Shown here: in pieces, positions 20,246 to 30,225 of the stretch | How the letters are laid out: each line of letters starts with the position of its first letter | How positions within the stretch are numbered: the first letter of the stretch is position 1 | Assembly: GCF_002632485.1 (NCBI RefSeq) | Contig: NZ_NIBU01000011.1 | Location: 1-64,000, forward strand | Direction: 5' to 3' | DNA: 64,000 nucleotides | From: Xenorhabdus innexi | GTDB lineage: Bacteria > Pseudomonadota > Gammaproteobacteria > Enterobacterales > Enterobacteriaceae | Program-made: the position numbers and the translations under genes | Notes under the pieces: model-generated | What the model saw: only the letters and a program-made list of their open reading frames with translations | What the model was told of the DNA's origin: nothing | The model's database searches: none

Positions 20246-20737
20246 ATGCCATCATTTGATATTGTTTCAGAAGTTGATATGCAGGAAGTGCGCAATGCAG
20301 TAGAAAATGCGCAGAGGGAATTAACCAATCGCTGGGATTTCCGCAATGTCAATGCGAGTTTTGAATTAAACGAGAAGAATGAATCCGTGAAGATCGCGAG
20401 TGAATCTGACTTTCAGGTTAACCAACTTATCGATATTCTGCGTGAAAAATTTGCCAAACGGGGAATTGATGGTTCGGTGTTGAATGTTCCTGAAAATATG
20501 GTTCATAGTGGTAAAACCTACAGCGTGGAAGCAACCATGCTACAAGGTATTGATACACCGTTAGCGAAGAAAATTGTTAAGCTGATCAAAGACAGTAAGC
20601 TGAAAGTTCAGGCACAAATTCAGGGTGAACAAGTACGAGTTACAGGTAAAGCCCGTGACGATCTGCAAAGTGTGATTACATTAATTCGCGGTGCGGAGTT
20701 GGGACAGCCTTTCCAATTTACTAACTTCCGTGATTAG
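20246..20737 (+). CDS. yajQ: YajQ-family nucleotide-binding protein
   Basis: A 163-residue protein (E. coli YajQ 163) with two RRM-like domains: it begins [18 protein letters not shown], has NRWDFRN near residue 30 and ends [13 protein letters not shown]. Members of this family bind nucleotides, and the Xanthomonas homologue binds cyclic di-GMP; the role in enterobacteria is not established. Single gene, with ribosome site GGAGGTGA upstream. Confidence 0.93.
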   Translation: MPSFDIVSEVDMQEVRNAVENAQRELTNRWDFRNVNASFELNEKNESVKIASESDFQVNQLIDILREKFAKRGIDGSVLNVPENMVHSGKTYSVEATMLQGIDTPLAKKIVKLIKDSKLKVQAQIQGEQVRVTGKARDDLQSVITLIRGAELGQPFQFTNFRD

Positions 20738-20820
20738 TCGTAATATAAACGAATTAATTCTTTTGGTTTGACCAAAATATTTAAGGGAAGCCGGTAATTA
20801 TTTATTATCTCTTCCCTTAA

Positions 20821-20947
20821 TATACCCGTCGTCTTTCAAGTTGCCTCTTTGTTGGCTGCGCTCATTCACCCCAGTCACATAGCTACCTATGCTCCCGGGG
20901 ATTCATTCCCTTGCCGCCGCGACGTATCTTGAAATCCATAGGGTATA
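20821..20947. repeat. ERIC element (intergenic repeat unit), 127 bases
   Basis: It begins TATACCC and ends GGGTATA and is exactly 127 bases long, the classical ERIC length. The centre carries CACCCCAGTCACATAGCT and CTCCCGGGGATTC, recognisable as the conserved inverted ERIC core. It lies between convergent yajQ and yajR, where it would be transcribed as a long hairpin from either side. Confidence 0.93.
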
Positions 20948-20955
20948 GATTTTAA

Positions 20956-22338
20956 CTATACTGAGATTTGCTCTGAGTGGGAAATCACAATCTGTTCTAA
21001 TTGTTCACGGTCAGTCTGCTTAGTATCGACTTTGATATATGCGCTGAGTTCTTCAGGTACAAGAACCACATCTTTCACTCCTACCTGAGAGCGTATTTCC
21101 TTTTCCAGAAGATCAGGAGCGCTTAAATTAGCCGGCAAAATAAGTCTGATACTGCTGACATAGGGTGGTTGGCGTAAAGTAATACTGAGAACAAACCAGA
21201 ACAAAGTAAGAATAATACCAGCCATAAATACCCATGATGCACCTTGCATTTCGTACAGCATACCGCCAAGGCTTCCTCCCAACGCAACCCCAAGAAACTG
21301 GCTGGTGGAGTAAATCCCCATTGCCGTACCTTTATATCCTGCTGGTGCTTCTTTGCTGATTAATGAAGGTAAAATAGCTTCCATGATATTAAAAGCAAGG
21401 AAGAAAATCTGGATACCGGCAAATATTCCCCAAAGGTGCGATCCTGAAGACCACAAAACAAATTCAGCGATAAATAACATACCGATGCAAAACAGGAAAA
21501 CCTGTTTCATTCGTCGTTTTTTTTCTGCGTAAATAATAAATGGTAAAACAGCAACGAAGGAAATAAGTGTGGTAATTAAATAAACTTTCCAGTGCTGCTG
21601 GGGAGGGAAACCTACTTTTTCCATAACAAGGGGTAGGGCAACAAAACTCGACATCAATAAGGTATGCAGGCTAAGTATACCAAAATTGAGTTTTAACAGT
21701 TGAGGGTCAGAAAGTACACGCCGGAAACTGCCACGAACAATACCGGATTCACGGTTTAATAAGTGCTTATGTGTCGATGGTACTGCGAACAGCGTTATTA
21801 AGATACCGCAACTGGCAAGGATCGCGATTGTACCAAACAAGCCGTTTAGTCCAATATGATGAGTAATGATAGGGCCGACAACGATGGCAAAAGCAAATGT
21901 GATCCCAAAGCTGATCCCAATAAATGCCATCGCTTTTGTGCGATTTTGTTCACGGGTCAGATCTGATAACAGAGCCATAATTGCGGCAGAGATTGCTCCT
22001 GTTCCCTGCAAAGCCCTTCCTACAATAACGCCCCAGATGGAGTCGCTAAAGGCGGCAATGATACTACCTAATACAAAAATAAGCAGCCCAGTGATTATTA
22101 AAGGTTTTCTGCCTATTTTATCTGAAAGTAGCCCGAATGGGATTTGAAATATTGCTTGTGTTAAACCGTAGATGCCGATTGCAATGCCGATCAGAGCTTC
22201 AGAAGCGTCCCGTAATTCTAAACCGTAGGTTGTCAGGACAGGTAATACCATGAACATGCCTAACATGCGTAGAGAAAAAACAGAACCTAAACCCCATGTT
22301 GCTCTGAGTTCAAGGGGCGTCATTTTATTATCGTTCAC
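20956..22338 (-). CDS. yajR: MFS transporter YajR
   Basis: A 460-residue major facilitator (E. coli YajR 454) with 12 membrane segments, the motif A loop GLLSDKIGRKPLI, and the C-terminal cytosolic YAM domain (about 390-460; ferredoxin-like) that marks this subfamily. The substrate is unknown. GTG 22338 (VNDNKMTP) is chosen because it aligns with E. coli MNDYKMTP and has GAGG at the right distance; a TTG at 22359 is less likely. The ERIC element sits just past the stop. Confidence 0.92.
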   Translation of the reverse strand: MNDNKMTPLELRATWGLGSVFSLRMLGMFMVLPVLTTYGLELRDASEALIGIAIGIYGLTQAIFQIPFGLLSDKIGRKPLIITGLLIFVLGSIIAAFSDSIWGVIVGRALQGTGAISAAIMALLSDLTREQNRTKAMAFIGISFGITFAFAIVVGPIITHHIGLNGLFGTIAILASCGILITLFAVPSTHKHLLNRESGIVRGSFRRVLSDPQLLKLNFGILSLHTLLMSSFVALPLVMEKVGFPPQQHWKVYLITTLISFVAVLPFIIYAEKKRRMKQVFLFCIGMLFIAEFVLWSSGSHLWGIFAGIQIFFLAFNIMEAILPSLISKEAPAGYKGTAMGIYSTSQFLGVALGGSLGGMLYEMQGASWVFMAGIILTLFWFVLSITLRQPPYVSSIRLILPANLSAPDLLEKEIRSQVGVKDVVLVPEELSAYIKVDTKQTDREQLEQIVISHSEQISV

Positions 22339-22434
22339 GGGTACCTCATACCTTAACAATTTACCTCAAGAAACTCGATATGACCTTTTAGTCAGACAGG
22401 AATAAACCAATACTTGCAAGGGAAAAGGAAAGGA

Positions 22435-22459
22435 AAATGGCAGGGTAACCCTGCCATTT
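22435..22459 (-). terminator. Terminator of the cyo operon
   Basis: AAATGGCAGGG (22435-22445) and CCCTGCCATTT (22449-22459) form an eleven-pair stem with a three-base loop, followed on the minus strand by a T-rich stretch. It closes the cyo operon six bases after the cyoE stop. Confidence 0.85.
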
Positions 22460-22464
22460 GAATA

Positions 22465-23349
22465 CTATCGGATGTAAGTCAGTACTATTTCTGGAGATGC
22501 CGCAGAATCCACAGACATCATGATACTTAAAGACATGATGGCGACAATAGAAAATATAAATAACTTACGAGCCCAGGCTCGATCATTTGTGGTTTTATAA
22601 CCTGATAATGCCATACCCAACCACCAGACACTTACCGCAGCGGCAACAATGAGGTATTTGTAACCTGCATAACCACTAATTGTCAGCATCAGCGTAGCAA
22701 CCATAAATGCCAGAATATAGAGGGTAATGTGGTTTTTTGCCACAGAGATACCCTTAATGACAGGCAAAACTGGAATATTGGCGGCCTGATAATCTTTGAA
22801 CCGAAAAATAGCAATAGCGTAAGAGTGGGGCATTTGCCATAAGCTGAAGATCAGCAATAGTATCAATGCTCCTGTGTCAAACTGACCAGTTACTGCACAA
22901 TAACCAATAACAGGAGGTGCAGCGCCTGATAAGCTACCTACCAGCGTGCCATAAATAGACTTCCTTTTCATGTAAAGGCTATAAACCCCTACATAAATGA
23001 CAAACCCAATAAGAGCTAACTGCATTGCTAAGGCATTGGCTGCTACATAGAGCAGCACCATGCCAGCAATACCTAACACTGAGGCGTAAATCAGGCTGAT
23101 TTTCGGATTGATAAGCCCTTTCACAAGGACCCTTTCTTTTGTTCTTTCCATGATCCTATCAATATCGCGGTCAATATAGTTGTTAAATACACAACCAGAT
23201 GCTACTACCAACGATACTCCGACCATTGTTGCAAAGAACAAGGGGTAATCTATTACGCCCTTGGACGCAAGTAGAAAACCACCAATCACAGAAATTAGAT
23301 TTCCGAAAATAATTCCTGGTTTGGTCACTTGCAGGTATTGCTTAATCAT
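22465..23349 (-). CDS. cyoE: Protoheme IX farnesyltransferase (heme O synthase)
   Basis: A 294-residue UbiA-type membrane prenyltransferase (E. coli 296). The diphosphate-binding motif [18 protein letters not shown] is near residue 57. It adds farnesyl to heme B to give heme O for the CyoB binuclear site. Last gene of the operon, 12 bases after cyoD. Confidence 0.97.
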   Translation of the reverse strand: MIKQYLQVTKPGIIFGNLISVIGGFLLASKGVIDYPLFFATMVGVSLVVASGCVFNNYIDRDIDRIMERTKERVLVKGLINPKISLIYASVLGIAGMVLLYVAANALAMQLALIGFVIYVGVYSLYMKRKSIYGTLVGSLSGAAPPVIGYCAVTGQFDTGALILLLIFSLWQMPHSYAIAIFRFKDYQAANIPVLPVIKGISVAKNHITLYILAFMVATLMLTISGYAGYKYLIVAAAVSVWWLGMALSGYKTTNDRAWARKLFIFSIVAIMSLSIMMSVDSAASPEIVLTYIR

Positions 23350-23361
23350 TCAAATCAACCC

Positions 23362-23694
23362 TTAATCAACCATCATATTGATGTTCAGGTTGTACATAAT
23401 CCACAGGGAGCCAACAACAACGATGGCAATGACCAACAATGTGAATATTAAAGCAACAAGGTTCCAGCGTTCTTCAGATGAAGTATTCATATGCAGGAAG
23501 CAGATGAAATGGACAAAAATCTGAATAACAGCCATGACAACCACGGTGACGAGGATAGTACTGTGTGAAGCAGTACCATCCATTACCATCCAAAATGGGA
23601 TCACGGTCAATATGACTGACAGGATAAAGCCAATCATATAAGTTTTGAAGCTACCGTGGCTGGCGCCGGTATGAGAAGTATTTGGATGACTCAT
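23362..23694 (-). CDS. cyoD: Cytochrome o ubiquinol oxidase subunit IV
   Basis: A 110-residue protein with three membrane helices (E. coli CyoD 109), including [15 protein letters not shown] and [19 protein letters not shown]. It helps assemble the oxidase around CyoB. Start ATG 23694 overlaps the cyoC stop by one base; a longer upstream reading frame lies inside cyoC and is ignored. Confidence 0.96.
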   Translation of the reverse strand: MSHPNTSHTGASHGSFKTYMIGFILSVILTVIPFWMVMDGTASHSTILVTVVVMAVIQIFVHFICFLHMNTSSEERWNLVALIFTLLVIAIVVVGSLWIMYNLNINMMVD

Positions 23695-24305
23695 CACATA
23701 GCTCCCATCAGATAAACGACAGTAAATACACAGATCCATACAACATCAAGGAAGTGCCAGAACAAACTCAGGCAGTTCAGACGCATACGGTTCACGTCAG
23801 TCAGACCACGGCGTGATACCTGAATCATCAGGATAACGATCCAAATCAGGCCAAAGGTAACGTGCAGACCGTGAGTCGCAACCAGTGCGAAGAAGGCTGA
23901 CAGGAATGCACTGCGGTCAGGACCAAAACCTTCCGAAATCAGTTTGTGGAACTCGTAAACTTCCATTGAAACGAAGCCCAAGCCCAACAAGAAGGTAACG
24001 AACAGCCACAGGTTAACCTGAGCCACTTTACCTTTGTTCATGCTCAGCATAGCGAAACCATAGGTGATACTACTGAATAACAGTAAGAAGGTTTCGACTA
24101 ATACAAAATCAAGCTCAAAAATATCTTTACCGGACGGCCCGCCCGCTGTGCCGTTAGCCAGTACCACATAAGTGGCAAACAGGCTTGCGAACAGAACCAG
24201 GTCACTCATCAGGTAGATCCAGAAACCAAATACTTTATTGGCTCCTGTATCGTGGTGCCCATGAGTGTCATGGGCGGCTGTGTTATTAAGGGTTTGAGTC
24301 GACAT
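23694..24305 (-). CDS. cyoC: Cytochrome o ubiquinol oxidase subunit III
   Basis: A 203-residue protein with five membrane helices (E. coli CyoC 204), including [20 protein letters not shown] and [12 protein letters not shown]. Part of the proton-pumping bo3 quinol oxidase. It overlaps the cyoB stop and cyoD start by one base each, showing coupled translation. Confidence 0.97.
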   Translation of the reverse strand: MSTQTLNNTAAHDTHGHHDTGANKVFGFWIYLMSDLVLFASLFATYVVLANGTAGGPSGKDIFELDFVLVETFLLLFSSITYGFAMLSMNKGKVAQVNLWLFVTFLLGLGFVSMEVYEFHKLISEGFGPDRSAFLSAFFALVATHGLHVTFGLIWIVILMIQVSRRGLTDVNRMRLNCLSLFWHFLDVVWICVFTVVYLMGAM

Positions 24306-26287
24306 TATTTCACACCTGCCTTTCTCAGTTCTTCGTAACGCTGATCTTCAACTTTCTCGACTTCAGCCACTGGAACGTAGTAATCAACGTCTTCGTCAAA
24401 GCTTTTCACGATACAGCTGATGATGATGCCAGCAAAACTTGCGATAGCCATCCACCAGATATGCCAGATCAATCCAAAGCCTAACGTCAGACAGAATGCA
24501 CTGATAATCACGCCAGCACCTGTATTTTTAGGCATATGAATTTCTTCATATTTAGCAGGACGCTTATATTCAGTACCTTTTTCTTTCATATCCCACCACG
24601 CATCACGAGTCTGGATGTGTGGAACTTCCGCAAAGTTATAGAACGGAGGTGGAGATGAAGTTGACCATTCCAGAGTACGTGCACCCCATGGGTCACCGGT
24701 CAGATCACGGTTCTGCTCACGGTCACGGATACTGACGTAGAACTGGATAACCTGACACAGAATACCCAGAGCGATCAGAACAACACCACCCGCTGCAACA
24801 ACCAGTAAAGGATGGAATTCTGGGTTGATATCCTGGCTCAGACGACGGGTCATGCCCATAAAGCCAAGAGCATACAGTGGCATAAAGGCAACGAAGAAGC
24901 CTGTGATCCAGAACCAGAATGCGCGTACACCCCATTTTTCATTCAGTGTGAAACCGAATGCTTTCGGGAACCAGTAAGTCGTACCAGCGAAACAGCCGAA
25001 TACCACACCGCCGATGATAACGTTATGGAAGTGAGCAATCAGGAATAGGCTGTTATGCAGTACGAAGTTTGCACCCGGTACAGCGAGCAGAACACCTGTC
25101 ATACCACCAATAGAGAAGGTGACCAGGAAGCCGACAGTCCAAAGCATCGGGGTTTTGAATTCGATGCGACCACGGTACATGGTGAACAGCCAGTTGAAGA
25201 TCTTAACCCCAGTTGGGATAGAGATAATCATAGTGGCGATACCAAAGAAGGCGTTAACGTTCGCGCCGGAACCCATGGTAAAGAAGTGGTGCAGCCATAC
25301 GATGAACGACAGGATGGTAATAACAATTGTCGCCCATACCAGAGAGGTGTAACCAAACAGACGTTTTTTCGAGAAGGTTGCCGTAACTTCGGAGAAGATA
25401 CCAAAGACAGGCAGCACCAGAATATAAACTTCAGGATGGCCCCAAGCCCAGATCAGGTTGATGTACATCATCATGTTGCCACCCATATCATTGGTAAAGA
25501 AATGGGTGCCCAGATAACGATCCAGGGTTAACAGTGCGATAGTCACTGTCAGAATTGGGAAGGCTGCAATAATCAGAACGTTGGTACACAGTGAAGCCCA
25601 GGTGAAAACAGGCAGTTTCATCATGGACATACCCGGCGCACGCATACGCAGAATAGTCACGAAGAAGTTAACACCTGTCAGCAGGGTACCTACACCGGAG
25701 AGCTGAAGACTCCATATCCAGTAATCAACACCTACTCCCGGGTTGTATTCCAGACCGGACAGAGGCGGGTAAGCCAGCCAGCCAGTTTGTGCGAATTCAC
25801 CGACACCCAGAGAGATGTTGATCAGAGCAACACCCACAACGAACAGCCAGAAGCTCAGGGAGTTCAGGAATGGGAATGCGACATCACGTGCCCCGATTTG
25901 CAGAGGAACCACGATATTCATCAGACCAACAACGAAAGGCATCGCCATGAAGAAAATCATGATAACGCCATGCGCGGTAAAGATTTGGTCATAATGGTGC
26001 GGGGGCAGGAAACCAGCTTCACCAGCGGAAGCCAGGGCTTGCTGTCCACGCATCATGATGGCGTCAGCAAAACCACGCAACATCATTACCATGGCAACGA
26101 TGATATACATGACACCGATTTTTTTGTGGTCAACGCTTGTCAACCACTCGGACCAGAGCCATTTCCATTTGCCGAAATAAGTGATGGAACCAACTACTGC
26201 CAGTCCCCCGAGAAGGATCGCCAATAAAGTAACCACAATAATGGGTTCATGTAATGGGATCGCATCAAGTGTTAATTTTCCCCACAT
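24305..26287 (-). CDS. cyoB: Cytochrome o ubiquinol oxidase subunit I
   Basis: A 660-residue heme-copper oxidase core subunit (E. coli 663). It has the copper-B and pump motifs [10 protein letters not shown] and WLHHFFTMG, and the heme ligands in [12 protein letters not shown] and [11 protein letters not shown]. It reduces oxygen to water with electrons from ubiquinol and pumps protons. ATG 26287 (MWGKLTLDA) aligns with E. coli MFGKLSLDA; an upstream extension to 26311 overlaps cyoA and is unlikely. Confidence 0.98.
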   Translation of the reverse strand: MWGKLTLDAIPLHEPIIVVTLLAILLGGLAVVGSITYFGKWKWLWSEWLTSVDHKKIGVMYIIVAMVMMLRGFADAIMMRGQQALASAGEAGFLPPHHYDQIFTAHGVIMIFFMAMPFVVGLMNIVVPLQIGARDVAFPFLNSLSFWLFVVGVALINISLGVGEFAQTGWLAYPPLSGLEYNPGVGVDYWIWSLQLSGVGTLLTGVNFFVTILRMRAPGMSMMKLPVFTWASLCTNVLIIAAFPILTVTIALLTLDRYLGTHFFTNDMGGNMMMYINLIWAWGHPEVYILVLPVFGIFSEVTATFSKKRLFGYTSLVWATIVITILSFIVWLHHFFTMGSGANVNAFFGIATMIISIPTGVKIFNWLFTMYRGRIEFKTPMLWTVGFLVTFSIGGMTGVLLAVPGANFVLHNSLFLIAHFHNVIIGGVVFGCFAGTTYWFPKAFGFTLNEKWGVRAFWFWITGFFVAFMPLYALGFMGMTRRLSQDINPEFHPLLVVAAGGVVLIALGILCQVIQFYVSIRDREQNRDLTGDPWGARTLEWSTSSPPPFYNFAEVPHIQTRDAWWDMKEKGTEYKRPAKYEEIHMPKNTGAGVIISAFCLTLGFGLIWHIWWMAIASFAGIIISCIVKSFDEDVDYYVPVAEVEKVEDQRYEELRKAGVK

Positions 26288-26291
26288 GTCG

Positions 26292-27269
26292 TTATTCCTC
26301 AACACCTGCATGAGCCGAGTGACTCATATTCATATTATGACCCGCAGCTTCACCATGTTCTGCTGTGTCATGGCCTGTTTTGCCGTGAGACATACCAAAC
26401 ATACCGCCATGACCCATATCACCCATAAACTTGGCGATAGTTTCCTGGAACAGCTTTGGTTTCACGCTTGAGAAGTATTCAACTGGGTTGTTCTGGCTCG
26501 GAGTTGCCAATGCATTGAATGCCTGCACTGTGTCCAGAGTTTTCGGTGATGCCTTAACTTTCTGTACCCACTCTTCAAACCCTGCACTATCTTCAGTCGC
26601 AGTTGCGGTGAATTTCATGCCAGAGAAGCCATGTCCACTGTAACTAGCTGAGAAGCCGTCGTATTTACCCGCAGAGTTAGCAATTAAGTGCAGTTTTGTC
26701 TGCATACCTGCCATTGCATAAATCTGACCACCTAACTGTGGAATGAAGAACGAGTTCATCACTGAGTCAGAGGTAATTTTGAAGTTAATTGGAACATCTT
26801 TAGGGAAGACAATTTCATTTACGGTTGCAATACCCTGTTCCGGATAGATAAACAGCCATTTCCAGTCGAGAGAAATAACTTCAATCGTTACCGGTTTCAC
26901 ATCGCTGTCCAATGGCTTATAGGGATCGAGCTCGTGAGTCGTTTTCCATGTAAGCGTAGCCAGTACGATGATAATCAGGATAGGTACAGTCCAGACGACA
27001 AGCTCAACTTTATTTGAGTGTGCCCAGTTTGGACGATAGGTAGCAGATTTGTTGGCTTCCCGGTAACGTAAAGCAAAAACGATTGCCATTACGATAGCCG
27101 GGATAACAACGATCAGCATCAGGCCAAACGCTGTCAGTATCAGCGTTTTTTGCTCAACGCCGATCGCCCCTTTGGGATTCATCAATACCATATCACAACC
27201 GCTTAGCATTAAAGTGGCTGCAAGTAGTGACGATAACCCAATAGTTTTTTTGTATTTCATAAGTCTCAT
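26292..27269 (-). CDS. cyoA: Cytochrome o ubiquinol oxidase subunit II
   Basis: A 325-residue lipoprotein (E. coli 315). The lipobox LSGC follows a signal peptide, then two membrane helices and a periplasmic cupredoxin domain without the copper-A ligands, as expected for a quinol oxidase. The tail after residue 285 is rich in histidine and methionine ([26 protein letters not shown]); E. coli has a similar, differently arranged tail. Start at 27269 (MRLMKYKK) matches E. coli MRLRKYNK. Confidence 0.97.
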   Translation of the reverse strand: MRLMKYKKTIGLSSLLAATLMLSGCDMVLMNPKGAIGVEQKTLILTAFGLMLIVVIPAIVMAIVFALRYREANKSATYRPNWAHSNKVELVVWTVPILIIIVLATLTWKTTHELDPYKPLDSDVKPVTIEVISLDWKWLFIYPEQGIATVNEIVFPKDVPINFKITSDSVMNSFFIPQLGGQIYAMAGMQTKLHLIANSAGKYDGFSASYSGHGFSGMKFTATATEDSAGFEEWVQKVKASPKTLDTVQAFNALATPSQNNPVEYFSSVKPKLFQETIAKFMGDMGHGGMFGMSHGKTGHDTAEHGEAAGHNMNMSHSAHAGVEE

Positions 27270-27320
27270 TAGAGCGACCCCAGATAACAAAAGCTTTATT
27301 GTCGTTTCATCAGTGCGGGC

Positions 27321-27349
27321 ATTCTACGGTAAGGTTACCGGAGTGTAAA
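27321..27349 (-). promoter_or_regulatory. cyoABCDE promoter
   Basis: On the minus strand TTTACA (27344-27349) and TAGAAT (27321-27326) are separated by 17 bases, a good sigma-70 promoter that closely resembles the cyo promoter of E. coli. Transcription would start about 45 bases before the cyoA ATG. Confidence 0.75.
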
Positions 27350-27579
27350 CAATTGTAATAGAAGCAGGATGGCTTGTAGGCTTTTTATGCTAGAGGGATC
27401 ACATGCAATATGATATTTAACAAAAAGTTAACTTCGGGCTGTTATTGTATCCAAAAAATCAAAATACGCAATATTTTTCATATAACCCTATATTTTAAAA
27501 TATAAATTTTTATATAAAAAATACAGATAACGTTTTAGAACAAACCGCATTTCAACAGATAAATAGTGGATTTTACTAT

Positions 27580-27606
27580 TGGTGAACAGTTTTCAGCTGT
27601 TCACCA
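27580..27606 (-). terminator. Terminator of the Tsx-like channel gene
   Basis: TGGTGAACAG (27580-27589) pairs with CTGTTCACCA (27597-27606) across seven bases; ten perfect pairs just after the stop codon. Confidence 0.7.
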
Positions 27607-27619
27607 GTTAAACTAATTA

Positions 27620-28381
27620 TCAGAAGTTATATTTTACACTGTAAACAATACCATCCTGAAGGAAATCTTCCCCTAATTTATTGTCAGCATAACGGTATTG
27701 AACTCCGGCTGTAAAAGAAGGATGAGGATTCCACCATAATCCCACTGCGCCGTTGACTCCGTCGCGGCCACCATTTCCGTAACGCTGATTGCGGTTTAGT
27801 TCGATTTCATTCCAGTTTGTGACGCTGAATTTCTGTTCCCACAGGTTAAAATCGTATCCGGCAACCCAGCCTGCGACATAACCGTTATTTCCTGAGTAGA
27901 AATTTTGGTCAACATAATGTAGAGCAACGAATGGTTTGAACCACACACCTGCGAAAGTTGTGTTATAGCCTAATCCATACAGTGTGTTTACTTCATGGAA
28001 GTTACCGCCATTTCCCGGAAGTGAATAGGTTCCATAAACATGTCCATAAAGATTGAAACCTGTTTCTCCCAGATAAAAACGGCCGGTTGTTTTGAAAGCG
28101 TAGCGTCGGTTATCACCCGCTTGCGCAGACTTGCTGTTAAATGGGTTTTCTACATCAAAGAAGCCATAAAGTTCCCCCCAGCTGAAACCTGCTCCACCTT
28201 CTAGTTCTAGATAAGCAAAGTCATCTTTGTGAGTGGTGTGTCCCGTTTTGTGTGTTGTGTGTTTGCTCCAGTCAAGGTAGTTCATGCTGACATTGGCAAA
28301 TCCCCACTGGTATTCCGCGCTGGCTGAAGCAGAAACCAAGGCGGCAGCAACTGCGGTGAGTGTCAAAATATGTCTTTTCAT
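27620..28381 (-). CDS. Tsx/OmpK-like outer membrane channel protein
   Basis: A 253-residue beta-barrel protein with a signal peptide cleaved after SASASA, alternating aromatic strands, and a C-terminal phenylalanine (YSVKYNF), all typical of outer membrane proteins. Strand segments such as FAYLELEGGAG, LYGFFDVENPF and WFKPFVALHYV fit the nucleoside-specific channel family (Tsx, Vibrio OmpK; PF03502). It is diverged from E. coli Tsx, so nucleoside transport is inference. A CRP-like site upstream supports that role, because tsx is CRP- and CytR-controlled in E. coli. Confidence 0.72.
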   Translation of the reverse strand: MKRHILTLTAVAAALVSASASAEYQWGFANVSMNYLDWSKHTTHKTGHTTHKDDFAYLELEGGAGFSWGELYGFFDVENPFNSKSAQAGDNRRYAFKTTGRFYLGETGFNLYGHVYGTYSLPGNGGNFHEVNTLYGLGYNTTFAGVWFKPFVALHYVDQNFYSGNNGYVAGWVAGYDFNLWEQKFSVTNWNEIELNRNQRYGNGGRDGVNGAVGLWWNPHPSFTAGVQYRYADNKLGEDFLQDGIVYSVKYNF

Positions 28382-28545
28382 AAATTCCCTTTATATGGTT
28401 TTTAGATAAATAAAAATATTTTGGATAGTTCAAAACAAAATAAATGTGAAGGTGAGAATAATAATATTTGTTAGCGCAAATATAAATGTTTCCGCTCCAG
28501 AAAAGATGTTTTTTGGGTCACATAATTTTATGTTTTTACTATTAT

Positions 28546-28561
28546 TGTGAGAATAGTCACT
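28546..28561 (-). promoter_or_regulatory. CRP-like site upstream of the Tsx-like gene
   Basis: TGTGA-GAATAG-TCACT matches the CRP consensus at nine of ten half-site positions. It is about 165 bases upstream of the start codon, in a region otherwise free of genes. Confidence 0.5.
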
Positions 28562-28570
28562 AAATGAGAA

Positions 28571-28604
28571 CAACAAAAGACTGAACTTTGTCAGTCTTTT
28601 GTTG
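28571..28604 (-). terminator. Terminator of ampG
   Basis: CAACAAAAGACTGA (28571-28584) pairs perfectly over 14 bases with TCAGTCTTTTGTTG (28591-28604) with a six-base loop, just after the ampG stop. On the minus strand the stem ends in a T-rich arm. Confidence 0.8.
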
Positions 28605-28618
28605 TAGTGGCAGGCATT

Positions 28619-30145
28619 TTAAGCAAGTTTGCTTTTCTTCAGAGCTATAAAGTCCAGAATACCTCCCAGTAGTAAGCCTATGACACCAATGGCGATACTC
28701 CAGGATAACATGGGGTATATAAAGTCACTTATGTTGTTAAAAAGCTGGATATATTTTGGAGATATGGAAAGTACTAAAGTGACAAAGTGAGTAATTACAA
28801 ATAGCAGGCTACTTATAATTAACCAAGCAATAAAAATAAAAGCAGCGGATGTCATGGTCAGGAAGGCCAGCCGGTAATAGCGACTGAATAATGTCCGGGG
28901 AATAAAACTATCCGTTTTTTGCGTATAAGCCAGAGTGCTACGACAAACAAGCAGGAGAGCCAGACCCGGAAATCCAATCACAACGGAAAATAAATAAAAC
29001 ATTGACCAGCCATGAGCTTCGGCAAACCAGCCTGCAACCGGGCCGACATACACTCGTCCTACCGCCGATAGTGCTGAAAGAAGAGCAAACTGTGTTGCCG
29101 AAAATGACTTATTACAAAGTGTCATGAGTAAGGCAACAAAAGCTGCTGTGCCCATTCCGCCGCAGATATTCTCCAGAAATATAGCGCCTCCCATGACATA
29201 AATATCTTTAGGGGTGACGGCAAGTATCCAGTAACCGAAATTTGAAATGGTTTGCAGGATACCGAAGATCATCAATGCACGGAACAGACTCCATTTCTGC
29301 ATTAAGTAACCACCATATAGTGCTCCTATAATGGTAGCTGCAAGCCCAAGAGTTTTATTTATCATACCGACTTCGGCCGGATTAAAACCAACTCCCCGGA
29401 TAAGAAAAGGCGTGCTGAGGGAGAGGGCGAAAGCATCAGCCAATTTATACATAACAATTAGCAGAAGGATAAGCCAGGCGTTATTCCGACTGAAAAAATC
29501 AAATAATGGTTCTACCACAGCCTGATGTAATGTTTTTGGCGGTGCAGTATCTATCCGGGGTTCTTTAGCTGTAAGAGTGGCATAGACACCAATCACCATC
29601 AGACCAGCCATGAGCCAGTACATGCTGTTCCAGCCAATATAAGTTGTCACCCATAGAGCAAGGCCGCCAGAAACCAGCATTGCCAGCCGATAACCCAATA
29701 CAGAAATCGCAGCGCCGGTACCCCGCTCTTCCTGTTGAAGCAGATCAGTTTTATAGGCGTCGAAAATAATATCCTGAGAAGCAGAGAAGAAGGCAACAGC
29801 AACAGCTAATGCGGCTAACCACCATAAGTGTTGCGAGGGATTAAGAAATCCCATCCCTGCTATGCTGATGATCAGCAAAATCTGGGTAACGAGCATCCAT
29901 CCGCGCCGCCGTCCCAGAAATGAAGGGGAATAGCGATCCATGGCAGGTGCCCAGAGAAATTTAAAGACATAGGCCTGACCAACTAAAGTGAAAAAGCCGA
30001 TAGTTTTGATATCAACATCTTCCACAGTCATCCATGCCTGTAGTGTTCCTGCTGTAAGGGCAAGCGGCAGACCGGATGCAAAGCCGAGTAAAAGAAGAAT
30101 ACGGTAGTTACGTATTGCTGATAAGTTAACAGCATTATTTGCCAT
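28619..30145 (-). CDS. ampG: Muropeptide permease AmpG
   Basis: A 508-residue MFS-type permease (E. coli 491) importing GlcNAc-anhydro-muropeptides for cell-wall recycling, which also signals beta-lactamase induction where ampR/ampC exist. Signatures are RILLLLGFASGLPLALT near the N-terminus and SASQDIIFDAYKTDLL. The start MANNAVNLS at 30145 has a strong GGAGGGG ribosome site; 16 further upstream codons are open but lack homology. yajG lies 80 bases upstream on the same strand, as in E. coli. Confidence 0.95.
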   Translation of the reverse strand: MANNAVNLSAIRNYRILLLLGFASGLPLALTAGTLQAWMTVEDVDIKTIGFFTLVGQAYVFKFLWAPAMDRYSPSFLGRRRGWMLVTQILLIISIAGMGFLNPSQHLWWLAALAVAVAFFSASQDIIFDAYKTDLLQQEERGTGAAISVLGYRLAMLVSGGLALWVTTYIGWNSMYWLMAGLMVIGVYATLTAKEPRIDTAPPKTLHQAVVEPLFDFFSRNNAWLILLLIVMYKLADAFALSLSTPFLIRGVGFNPAEVGMINKTLGLAATIIGALYGGYLMQKWSLFRALMIFGILQTISNFGYWILAVTPKDIYVMGGAIFLENICGGMGTAAFVALLMTLCNKSFSATQFALLSALSAVGRVYVGPVAGWFAEAHGWSMFYLFSVVIGFPGLALLLVCRSTLAYTQKTDSFIPRTLFSRYYRLAFLTMTSAAFIFIAWLIISSLLFVITHFVTLVLSISPKYIQLFNNISDFIYPMLSWSIAIGVIGLLLGGILDFIALKKSKLA

Positions 30146-30225
30146 AAGCCCCTCCAATACTTTCTGCCTATAATCTACGGGAAACCACTTCAATAGAATC
30201 GGGCAGAAAGTATATTCATATTCTG

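Larger units (their letters stand above)
27270..27619. other. Intergenic region upstream of cyoA
   Basis: 350 bases with no convincing gene. It holds the cyo promoter near the cyoA end, an AT-rich stretch (about 27420-27540) where oxygen-responsive regulators could bind, and the terminator of the Tsx-like gene at the other end. No ArcA or Fnr site could be assigned with confidence. Confidence 0.6.

Noticed and set aside
25055-25531. 158-codon open frame antisense to cyoB (and similar long antisense frames at 25787-26227)
   Set aside because: Composition (rich in His, Gln, Thr, Asp) is that of a mirror of biased cyoB codons; no start signal; cyoB is certain.
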